Virus record (IMG/VR): IMGVR_UViG_3300029319_000520
Span: 1 to 23,703 of that record
DNA from: a virus
Length of the DNA stretch: 23,703 bases
Strand: one strand, 5' to 3'
The stretch's first letter is position 1. Each line of letters starts with the position of its first letter. A program made the position numbers and the translations under genes. Of this stretch, positions 18,209 through 23,244 are shown piece after piece. The notes beneath the pieces were generated by a model. That model was not told the origin of the DNA. It did not search any database and was given only the letters and a program-made list of their open reading frames with translations.

Positions 18209-18373
18209 ATGCACAGACCTACAACTGAAGAACTTCAAACTGAACTACAAGAAGTAGTTAAAAAGCACAACGATGCTGTAGAAATTCAAAACCAATGTAA
18301 AACTAGGTTTACTGAAATCCAAGCAATTTTAAAAGACAGAGCTAGTTGTGAGGAAGTAACTAAAGAAGGCTAG
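18209..18373 (+). CDS. Small coiled-coil protein, 54 aa, unknown function
   Basis: ATG at 18209 lies three bases after the previous stop and opens a frame of 54 codons ending TAG at 18371-18373. The product starts MHRPTTEELQTELQEVVKKH and is almost entirely charged helix with heptad-like spacing (ELQ.ELQEVV, then FTEIQAILKDR). It has two cysteines (NQC and ASCEE). The last G of its stop is the first base of the next gene's GTG (TAGTG), so the three genes from 17921 probably form one coupled unit. The function is not recognised. A small helical scaffold or chaperone is conceivable but unsupported. Confidence 0.7.
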   Translation: MHRPTTEELQTELQEVVKKHNDAVEIQNQCKTRFTEIQAILKDRASCEEVTKEG

Positions 18374-18891
18374 TGGAAAAGCCTTTAATTAACATACCTT
18401 CAAGTGGTTCTATATTTATTCCTGGAAAGGTATCTTTTGAATTGCCTTTGGTAACTCCAGCTTCTTACGATCCATTTCTAATTCCTTCAAAGGAACAGAT
18501 GGAGTCAGCCCTTCAGGAAGAGAAGGTGAAAGAGTCCGAAGAATCAAAAGACGATTCAAATTCAACGGAAATAGGACCACAAGTAAAACCACCGTCAATA
18601 CCGACAAACCTGCCGAAACCCAAAGAAAACGTAACATCAGAAGAAGTATTAGCTACATTCACTATACCTTTGTTAGGTATGGAAATGGCAATTCCAACAC
18701 CTGAAGTTATTACAACGAGTGTTGTAGCTGCTGGTACAGCTTCTTTAATTACGGTGGCAGGTGGTATGGCGACTCAAACTGCTGTTAATTATTTAAAGAA
18801 AATATTTAAAAAAATCTTTACTAAGGTGTTGAAGAAGGAAGTGAAAGAGATTCAAAAGACTTCTGATTCTTCTTCACATAACTCGAAATAG
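18373..18891 (+). CDS. Membrane-anchored protein with basic amphipathic C-terminal helix, unknown function
   Basis: The frame opens with GTG at 18373, overlapping the upstream TAG by one base. Nothing upstream in this frame is a better start, and the N-terminus MEKPLINIPSSGSIFIPG looks ordinary. The 172 residues fall in three parts: a proline-rich, acidic and probably disordered stretch (about 20-95), one hydrophobic membrane segment (about 112-134, VITTSVVAAGTASLITVAGG), and a strongly basic amphipathic helix (139-160, NYLKKIFKKIFTKVLKKEV). A single membrane segment with a cationic helix at the T7 holin position could disturb membranes, so a lysis role is possible. That is inference. Its last 71 bases overlap the minus-strand gene converging on it. 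Confidence 0.75.
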   Translation: MEKPLINIPSSGSIFIPGKVSFELPLVTPASYDPFLIPSKEQMESALQEEKVKESEESKDDSNSTEIGPQVKPPSIPTNLPKPKENVTSEEVLATFTIPLLGMEMAIPTPEVITTSVVAAGTASLITVAGGMATQTAVNYLKKIFKKIFTKVLKKEVKEIQKTSDSSSHNSK

Positions 18892-19444
18892 ATATTATGT
18901 CTCCACATAAACCAAACATAGGACTTTTAGGATTTATCATATAACCCTGTGAATATAATTTTGCACATTGGTTAAATCTTATAAGCTCTCTATCGTAGTT
19001 AACTTTTAAATTTTCAGCCTCAGACCGCTTTATATTCCTTTGTACAAGCTCTAAACAGCTTTCATGATACTTTGCACCTAAAGGAACCATCCAACTTATC
19101 TGAAAACCCCATCCTTGACTTATAGAATATGCTTCTGATTGAGAATCATTACCAGTATAAAATGGTGTAAAACTCATACTAGGAGTTGAGCATACAATAT
19201 TACGTCCGTAATAATTTTTGCTTGTTGCTCCCTGGTTTATTTGCATATTTTGATTAATGATGCTGGAATTACCAACAGCATTAGGAGCTGCTATAGATTG
19301 ATTACCTTCTTCTTCTGCTTTTACTGGATTTCCTATTGAGAGAAGACAGATAAGGAAGTAATAGTAGAAGTTGTTGTGATATTTTCTGAAATATCGTGTT
19401 GCTCTACTAATCCAGCAGCTCTGGTTGTAATGTTTAGTGACCAC
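18821..19444 (-). CDS. Exported protein with four cysteines, last gene of the minus-strand operon
   Basis: The open frame gives 207 residues from a GTG at 19444, the only standard start upstream of the signal peptide. The signal sequence is unusual: a long basic N-region (residues 1-25), hydrophobic FYYYFLICLLSI, and likely cleavage after GNPVKA (43/44). The mature part has an Asn/Gln-rich stretch, then YYGRNIVC, MSFTPFY and WGFQISWMVPLG, with Cys85, 130, 160 and 180 available for two disulphides. I remember similar MSFTPFY/WGFQI proteins from cyanophages, as secreted proteins of unknown function. The first 112 bases lie inside the preceding minus gene in another frame. The last 71 overlap the converging plus-strand gene. 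The true start is uncertain; the gene itself is likely. Confidence 0.78.
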   Translation of the reverse strand: MVTKHYNQSCWISRATRYFRKYHNNFYYYFLICLLSIGNPVKAEEEGNQSIAAPNAVGNSSIINQNMQINQGATSKNYYGRNIVCSTPSMSFTPFYTGNDSQSEAYSISQGWGFQISWMVPLGAKYHESCLELVQRNIKRSEAENLKVNYDRELIRFNQCAKLYSQGYMINPKSPMFGLCGDIISISSYVKKNQKSFESLSLPSSTP

Positions 19445-19686
19445 GGTACTGTTGCATCACTTACAGTATAAGTTGTATCGGACGCAGTAATAGATGCACT
19501 AGGAGTTACGTTAGTACCTTCCCATGTGTTCACAGTAGATCCATATACCTGGATTTGGTGAGTACGGGTTATTGTCTGAGTAGTATTTGTAGTTGAGTTA
19601 CTACTACCTGTAGTGAATGCAGGTGTTATTTGGTTAGCTAATACTGCATTAGGTATTAGTAATGCTATTAATAATAATTTTTTCAT
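19333..19686 (-). CDS. Small exported Thr/Ser-rich protein, third gene of the minus-strand operon
   Basis: The 117-residue product has a textbook Sec signal peptide (MKKLLLIALLIPNAVLA, cleavage after residue 17). No lipobox cysteine is present, so it should be released to the periplasm or beyond and not anchored as a lipoprotein. The mature part is very rich in Thr, Ser and Asn (TTGSSNSTTNTTQTITRTH), predicted beta, and has no cysteine. The start ATG overlaps the previous stop (ATGA at 19683-19686). The 3' end runs 112 bases into the next gene. The length and signal recall a protein I remember from marine cyanophages, found beside the larger exported protein. No enzymatic motif is visible. 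Confidence 0.85.
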   Translation of the reverse strand: MKKLLLIALLIPNAVLANQITPAFTTGSSNSTTNTTQTITRTHQIQVYGSTVNTWEGTNVTPSASITASDTTYTVSDATVPWSLNITTRAAGLVEQHDISENITTTSTITSLSVFSQ

Positions 19687-19922
19687 TGTTTAGTTTCCCT
19701 TGGTTTAGAACTGCCACCATTTCTACCGTTACCAATAGACAAGCCTAGACTCGCAGTCGATGCTGAAAATACACTTGCTATAAAAGTCGGGTCAAAATCC
19801 AAAATCTTTTTACCATCAGGCTTTTCGTAGTATGAAACGGTTAATAAAAGTCCAGACCACAATAAAATTGTGATTTTTACTGCATCATGCAGCCACTCTC
19901 TTTTATTTTCTTCTTGTTCCAT
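19683..19922 (-). CDS. Two-membrane-segment small protein (holin-like candidate), second gene of the minus-strand operon
   Basis: This is a 79-residue protein with a charged N-terminus (MEQEENKREWLHDAVK). A first hydrophobic segment lies at about 14-32 (ITILLWSGLLLTVSYY), then a charged linker (EKPDGKKILDFD), then a second, weaker hydrophobic segment at about 46-64 (TFIASVFSASTASLGLSIG). The tail is polar, with a basic residue cluster. Size and two-segment topology suit a small class II-type holin, and the position beside two secreted proteins fits an envelope task. Many small phage membrane proteins look the same, so holin is only a suggestion. The start lies inside the preceding gene's last 20 bases, and the stop overlaps the next ATG. 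Confidence 0.75.
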   Translation of the reverse strand: MEQEENKREWLHDAVKITILLWSGLLLTVSYYEKPDGKKILDFDPTFIASVFSASTASLGLSIGNGRNGGSSKPRETKQ

Positions 19923-20139
19923 TGTTAAATCCTGGATGTTTGATTTCTATAAACCAATCCTTCTCTCCAAATTTACCATTTTCTACGACAATTGGCTGTG
20001 TAGTTTGCTCCAATTCATCCATTTGTTTATGGTAATTTTTAATTTCATTTGTAATATTAGCCTTAGTTTTTATTTCTCTATACCAAGCTATAATTAGATC
20101 TATGTAATATTTAATTAGTTTTTTAAAAAATAATGCCAT
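19903..20139 (-). CDS. Small protein with N-terminal amphipathic or membrane helix, first gene of the minus-strand operon
   Basis: This is a 78-residue product. The N-terminus (MALFFKKLIKYYIDLIIAWY) is a hydrophobic/amphipathic helix that could sit on or in a membrane. A charged helix follows (REIKTKANITNEIKNYHKQM), and the tail is beta-like and ends in basic residues (GTRRK). This layout is reminiscent of inner-membrane spanin-like or membrane-tethered proteins, but no diagnostic feature supports that. No clear Shine-Dalgarno sequence precedes the ATG at 20139. Its first seven bases overlap the first seven of the divergent gene at 20133. As the first gene it should carry the promoter of the minus operon, whose control region would lie inside the divergent coding sequence. 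A weak TTGCAG...TAGCAT pair with 15-base spacing is visible there. Confidence 0.68.
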   Translation of the reverse strand: MALFFKKLIKYYIDLIIAWYREIKTKANITNEIKNYHKQMDELEQTTQPIVVENGKFGEKDWFIEIKHPGFNNGTRRK

Positions 20140-20255
20140 TTGTAAGTGAAAAACAAAAGAAGTATCTCTATGCTAACAAACCTAACGTAGCTGCAAAATT
20201 TGCAAAAGATTCAAAAAATGCAAAAATAAAGAAAGGTTATAAACTAAAACCATGA
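20133..20255 (+). CDS. Tiny basic protein of the SEKQ(R/K)KYL type, 40 aa
   Basis: ATG at 20133 opens a 40-codon frame ending TGA at 20253-20255. The product begins MPFVSEKQKKYLYANKPNVA and ends in a lysine-rich tail (KIKKGYKLKP). The MPFVSEKQRRYL..A..P.VA pattern is, from memory, a very common short phage protein, often near packaging or structural genes, with no established role. The strong pattern makes this tiny gene credible. The start overlaps the divergent minus gene by seven bases and the end overlaps the next ATG (ATGA). No strong ribosome binding site is visible ahead of the start, which lies in A/T-rich sequence. Confidence 0.78.
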   Translation: MPFVSEKQKKYLYANKPNVAAKFAKDSKNAKIKKGYKLKP

Positions 20256-20404
20256 GTGAATTTGAAGACGCAAAAAAGTCAGAAGCTTTTTTCAAAGAAT
20301 ACAAAAGAAAATTGCAATGGCGTATGCAATTAAAAAAGATTAGAGAAGAACAAGAAAAACAAAATAATAGAGGTATAGAACCAGCACCTAAAAAAGGAGG
20401 TTAA
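20252..20404 (+). CDS. Tiny charged helical protein, 50 aa, unknown function
   Basis: ATG at 20252 overlaps the previous stop (ATGA) and opens 50 codons to TAA at 20402-20404. The product starts MSEFEDAKKSEAFFKEYKRK and is almost wholly charged helix (LQWRMQLKKIREEQEKQ), with a short proline/glycine end (EPAPKKGG). There is no membrane segment and no recognised family. The codons for its last residues, AAAAAAGGAGGT, double as a strong Shine-Dalgarno sequence (AAAGGAGG) for the next gene. That supports it as part of a coupled plus-strand mini-operon. Confidence 0.68.
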   Translation: MSEFEDAKKSEAFFKEYKRKLQWRMQLKKIREEQEKQNNRGIEPAPKKGG

Positions 20405-20406
20405 TT

Positions 20407-20583
20407 ATGTTTGGTTATAAGAAAAAGAAAAAAGAGAAAAAAGTAGATGTTACTACAAAACAGAAAAGAGGTAGTCACATAAATCTAATTAATTACTATA
20501 ATAGTTCAGGTGAAATGGGTGCAAAACCCGATCATTGGACGGATAAAGACGTTTCCGATTACATTCAAAACCACGCTAACTAA
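20407..20583 (+). CDS. Tiny lysine-rich protein, 58 aa, unknown function
   Basis: ATG at 20407 follows a near-consensus ribosome binding site (AAAGGAGG, ending at 20400), the best in this part of the window, and opens 58 codons to TAA at 20581-20583. The N-terminus is extremely basic (GYKKKKKEKKVDVTTKQKRG). The second half is a mixed, probably folded part (HINLINYYNSSGEMGAKPDH, then WTDKDVSDYIQNHAN). Nucleic-acid binding through the lysine run is plausible but inferred. The family is not recognised. The next start lies two bases after its stop. Confidence 0.72.
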   Translation: MFGYKKKKKEKKVDVTTKQKRGSHINLINYYNSSGEMGAKPDHWTDKDVSDYIQNHAN

Positions 20584-20585
20584 TC

Positions 20586-20753
20586 ATGCTTGTATTACTC
20601 AAACCAATTTTAATGAAGTTTGCCACTTCAGATTCTGTAAAATCTTTAATTGTGCAACTTCTTAAAAAATTAGCTTCTACCACAGATAATAGTGTGGACG
20701 ACAAAGCTGTAGAATTTATTGAGAAAAGTTTATTCCCAGAAAAAGATGGCTAG
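20586..20753 (+). CDS. Small helical protein preceding the small terminase, 55 aa
   Basis: ATG at 20586 lies two bases after the previous stop and opens 55 codons to TAG at 20751-20753. The product starts MLVLLKPILMKFATSDSVKS, a hydrophobic to amphipathic helix. It continues LIVQLLKKLASTTDNSVDDK and ends AVEFIEKSLFPEKDG. I recall comparable KPILM.FA.SD.V..L..LL..L...TDN..DD proteins beside terminase genes in other phages, without a known function. A membrane-associated or packaging accessory role could be imagined. Its last eight bases overlap the small terminase start at 20746, so the two are probably translated together. Confidence 0.75.
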   Translation: MLVLLKPILMKFATSDSVKSLIVQLLKKLASTTDNSVDDKAVEFIEKSLFPEKDG

Positions 20754-21000
20754 AAGAAAACTACAAGGAATGGCATCTGAGGATGAGCTACAAGCTCTCC
20801 ATAGGTTAGTTGCTACTAAATTAGTAGATCAACTAAATAGAGAGGATGTAAAGGCTTCTGACCTTGCTAACGCTATTAAATTCCTTAAAGATCAAGGTAT
20901 TACCTTAGACAAGAATGGAGATGTTTCAGCAATAACTGAAATGATTTCTTCACTTCCTGATATTGATATGTCTAAAGTAAAGTCCTATATTAATGCATAA
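20746..21000 (+). CDS. Terminase small subunit (T7 gp18 / DNA maturase A-like)
   Basis: This 84-residue protein starts MARRKLQGMASEDELQALHR. I chose ATG at 20746 over a non-ATG start at 20719, because the upstream option lies fully inside the previous gene and adds only nine residues. The body is helical (ATKLVDQLNREDVKASDLAN, then AIKFLKDQGITLDKNGD), typical of short terminase small subunits that recognise concatemer DNA and stimulate the large subunit. T7 gp18 is 89 residues. Gene order (small, then large terminase, with an HNH gene between) supports the call. A strong hairpin terminator follows 32 bases after its stop. Confidence 0.85.
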   Translation: MARRKLQGMASEDELQALHRLVATKLVDQLNREDVKASDLANAIKFLKDQGITLDKNGDVSAITEMISSLPDIDMSKVKSYINA

Positions 21001-21032
21001 GAAGAGTTTTTCTTTTTAATGCAAAAATCATT

Positions 21033-21078
21033 AACCCTGGCATGACACATTCACCTCATGTTGGGGTTTTTGTGTTTT
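21033..21078 (+). terminator. Rho-independent terminator between the small terminase and HNH genes
   Basis: AACCCTGGCATGA (21033-21045) pairs along its whole length with TCATGTTGGGGTT (21056-21068). This gives a 13-pair stem with three central G-T wobbles and a ten-base loop, CACATTCACC. The stem runs directly into TTTTTGTGTTTT. This is the cleanest terminator in the window. The HNH ATG at 21096 lies only 18 bases past it. Downstream terminase expression therefore needs read-through, a phage polymerase that ignores the hairpin, or processing. Confidence 0.8.
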
Positions 21079-21095
21079 CTACGCCAGAGGATATT

Positions 21096-21389
21096 ATGGC
21101 AAATTTACAAGCCCTACAATCACAAGATGCTGTTAAACAATGGAGACAATCAATTAAAGAAGCTTTTAATTTTCAATGTGCTTACTGTGGTACAAAAAGT
21201 TTTAACTTAACACTAGATCATGTACAACCTAAAACTAAAGGAGGAGAAAACTTGTCAACTAATATTGTTCCAGCTTGTATAGCTTGTAATCAAGCAAAAG
21301 GTAGTCATAATTGGAAAGTGTGGTATCGTAAACATACTCGTTATTGTATAGAAAGAGAACAATTTATTAACAACTGGATTAGTGCCTGA
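21096..21389 (+). CDS. HNH endonuclease between the terminase subunits
   Basis: This 97-residue protein has a zinc-knuckle HNH fold: CAYC (Cys28 and Cys31), LDHVQP (Asp41, His42), GGENLSTNIVPAC (Asn56, Cys61) and CNQAKG (Cys64, Asn65). That is the complete DH...N...N pattern, so the enzyme should be active. HNH proteins beside terminases can assist cleavage at genome ends; others are free-standing homing enzymes. Context favours a packaging helper, by inference. I chose ATG at 21096, preceded by AGAGG, over an upstream ATG at 21042, because the latter would put the terminator inside the gene. Its TGA at 21387-21389 overlaps the large terminase GTG start. Confidence 0.88.
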   Translation: MANLQALQSQDAVKQWRQSIKEAFNFQCAYCGTKSFNLTLDHVQPKTKGGENLSTNIVPACIACNQAKGSHNWKVWYRKHTRYCIEREQFINNWISA

Positions 21390-23130
21390 TAAACATCAAC
21401 AGATTATAAAAGAAGCTATAGATAGTTTTCCTGTATTTGCTACTCATTTATGGCATTTTTTAAGGTTACCTAGTCCTACACCTGTTCAGTATCAATTAGC
21501 TGATTACCTGCAAAATGGTCCTAACAGAAGAATCATTATGGCATATAGAGGTTGTGGTAAAAGCTTCTTAACTGCTGGCTATGTGCTCTGGAGGCTGCGT
21601 AAAAACCCAGATACTAAAGTATTGGTCATATCAGCAGCACAAGACCGTGCAGACGCTTTTAGCGTGTTTTGCCATGACTTACTTAGAAACTGGTTTATGG
21701 TTAAGGATTTATTTCCTAGCGACACTCAAAGATTTTCTAAGGTAGCTTTTGATGTTTATGGTTCTAAACCTGATCAAAGTCCTTCAGTACGGTCAAGTGG
21801 TATTTTTGGACAAATAACTGGTTCCAGAGCTGATTTAATCGTAGCTGATGACGTAGAAACACCTCAAAGTTGTGAAACTCAACTTATAAGAGACAAACTT
21901 AGAGAATCTATTAAAGAATTTGACTCAATTATTAAACCTGGAGGTCAAATAGTCTTTCTTGGTACTCCTCACACACAAGACAGTATTTATGGAAAGTTAG
22001 AACTAGCTGGTTATACTCCCAGAATATGGACAGCTTTATACCCAACAGCTAGAAAACGTAAAGACTATTATCAACATCGACTAGCCCCTAAAATAGCTTC
22101 TGATTTAGATAAAGATTCTAGTTTAGCTGGTCATCCTGTAGATCCAGATAGATTTAACTGGGAAGAACTAGAGGCTCGTAAAGAATCAATAGGTAGGTCT
22201 ACTTTTAATCTTCAATTCTTATTAGACATTAGTTTATCTGATGAAGAAAGGTATCCTCTCAAATTAATGGATCTATGTGTATTTCGTTTAAACAGAGAAC
22301 AAGGTCCAGATAAGGTTGTATGGCTTGCTAACGGTGATAAAGCTTTAGATTTACCTTCTGTGGGGCTTCACGGTGATCTCTTTTACAAACCTGCTCAAAT
22401 CGGGTCTGAATTTATTGATTACACGGGGGTTGTACTCGCTGTGGACCCTTCTGGACGAGGCAGCGATGAGCTTGGCTATGCGGTAGTCGCCTACTTGAAT
22501 GGTAACCTCTTTCTCCTTGCTTCTGGAGGTCTTAGGGGCGGTTACAGCGAAGTTAATCTTAAGAAACTCTCCCTCATTGCGAAGGAATACAAGGTTAAAC
22601 AAATATTGGTTGAAAGCAACCTTGGACTCGGTATGTTCAGCGAGCTTTTGAAAAGATATTTGGGTACTATTTACCCATGCTCTATCGAAGAGGTCAGACA
22701 TACAAAACAAAAAGAAACTAGGATTATTGATACTCTTGAACCTGTCATGAACCAACACAGGCTCATGGTCGATACTGACATAATCGCTAAAGATATTGCT
22801 TCCACTCAATGCTATCCAACAGAAACTAGATCTCAATACCAGCTCTTTTGGCAAATGACCAGGATTACCAAAGAGAAAAATTCGATTAGACATGATGACC
22901 GCCTTGATGCTCTTGCAATGGCTGTGCAATTCTTTACAGAGAATATGGCATTAACTGAACAAAAAGCTATAAAAACTAGGGAACGAGAACAATGGGAACT
23001 AGAAAGACAGTTTATACAAGGTGAAGGTGGCTTAAACGTAGGAGTACTAGGTTACGCTAAATCTTTAGAAGATTTACAAAAAGCTTCTTTAGGTGCTTCA
23101 GGTGGTGCTAACTGGTTAGACGGATATTAA
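21382..23130 (+). CDS. Terminase large subunit (T7 gp19 / DNA maturase B-like)
   Basis: This 582-residue packaging motor has an N-terminal ATPase and a C-terminal nuclease. Visible are Walker A RGCGKS (56-61), SAAQDRAD (84-91), SPSVRSSGIFGQITGSRAD (133-151), Walker B LIVADDVE (152-159) and FLGTPHTQ (192-199). The nuclease has VDPSGRGSDELGYAV (354-368), ESNLGLGMF (411-419) and HDDRLDALA (504-512), supplying acidic metal ligands. All match T7 gp19 in order and length. It starts with GTG at 21382, eight bases inside the HNH gene, with an N-terminus of family-like length. Between residues 329 and 511 codon use departs sharply from the rest of the gene (no TTA leucine codons). The call is firm. 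Confidence 0.97.
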   Translation: MPDKHQQIIKEAIDSFPVFATHLWHFLRLPSPTPVQYQLADYLQNGPNRRIIMAYRGCGKSFLTAGYVLWRLRKNPDTKVLVISAAQDRADAFSVFCHDLLRNWFMVKDLFPSDTQRFSKVAFDVYGSKPDQSPSVRSSGIFGQITGSRADLIVADDVETPQSCETQLIRDKLRESIKEFDSIIKPGGQIVFLGTPHTQDSIYGKLELAGYTPRIWTALYPTARKRKDYYQHRLAPKIASDLDKDSSLAGHPVDPDRFNWEELEARKESIGRSTFNLQFLLDISLSDEERYPLKLMDLCVFRLNREQGPDKVVWLANGDKALDLPSVGLHGDLFYKPAQIGSEFIDYTGVVLAVDPSGRGSDELGYAVVAYLNGNLFLLASGGLRGGYSEVNLKKLSLIAKEYKVKQILVESNLGLGMFSELLKRYLGTIYPCSIEEVRHTKQKETRIIDTLEPVMNQHRLMVDTDIIAKDIASTQCYPTETRSQYQLFWQMTRITKEKNSIRHDDRLDALAMAVQFFTENMALTEQKAIKTREREQWELERQFIQGEGGLNVGVLGYAKSLEDLQKASLGASGGANWLDGY

Positions 23131-23219
23131 TGAGAAAGACAAACACTATACTAATAGAACATTTAAATAATAACTGTTATTTAACTACTCCTTTAACTGC
23201 TCAGTTAAATGACATATAA
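23130..23219 (+). CDS. Possible 29-aa peptide coupled to the large terminase
   Basis: The last A of the terminase TAA begins an ATG (TAATG, the junction style used upstream). This opens 29 codons ending TAA at 23217-23219, with a product starting MRKTNTILIEHLNNNCYLTT. The length is minimal, and the 3' part coincides with the inverted repeat and the promoter-like -10 sequence of this gap. It may be chance. The stop/start overlap is the only positive sign. Confidence 0.3.
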   Translation: MRKTNTILIEHLNNNCYLTTPLTAQLNDI

Positions 23220-23220
23220 T
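23192..23220 (+). promoter_or_regulatory. Sigma70-like promoter upstream of the second HNH gene
   Basis: A perfect -10 hexamer TATAAT (23215-23220) is preceded at 16 bases by TTAACT (23193-23198), a modest -35. The -35 lies in a perfect inverted repeat, TTTAACTG / CAGTTAAA with a two-base centre (23192-23209), which could be an operator. Transcription would begin near 23227, leaving a leader of about 18 bases before the ATG at 23245. The A/T-rich background makes chance matches common, so confidence is moderate. Confidence 0.45.
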
Positions 23221-23231
23221 ATATATTATAT
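23214..23231. repeat. 18-base perfect A/T palindrome
   Basis: ATATAATAT is followed directly by its reverse complement ATATTATAT, forming an uninterrupted 18-base palindrome with only A and T. It overlaps the -10 hexamer. A second self-complementary octamer, CTATATAG, lies a few bases on (23237-23244), just before the HNH ATG. Easy melting or a dimeric protein site are both possible. Confidence 0.6.
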
Positions 23232-23244
23232 ACATACTATATAG

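Noticed and set aside
19333-19444. Fusion of the 117-aa and 207-aa minus-strand proteins by programmed frameshift
   Set aside because: The second frame has its own signal peptide, which would be pointless inside a fusion that already has one. I saw no slippery heptamer with a downstream structure.
19870-20097. Plus-strand 75-codon open frame opposite the first two minus-operon genes
   Set aside because: Its translation is phenylalanine/isoleucine-rich, as expected from the complement of A-rich coding sequence. The minus-strand genes have coherent overlaps, a signal peptide downstream and membrane patterns.
18821-20139. Minus-strand operon as an insertion sequence or transposon
   Set aside because: There is no transposase, and I saw no flanking inverted or direct repeats.
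20719-20745. Nine-residue upstream extension of the small terminase
   Set aside because: It needs a non-ATG start deep inside the preceding gene, and the extension has no family support.
21042-21095. Longer HNH start at 21042 adding 18 residues
   Set aside because: That stretch is the loop, right arm and U-run of the terminator hairpin. The ATG at 21096 has an AGAGG ribosome binding site and a natural N-terminus.
22351-22929. 192-codon minus-strand open frame inside the large terminase
   Set aside because: It is codon-aligned with the terminase frame and stays open only because that block lacks TTA, CTA and TCA codons. Its translation shows no domain or membrane pattern, and the plus-strand nuclease motifs are intact. 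I treat it as a by-product of the codon island.
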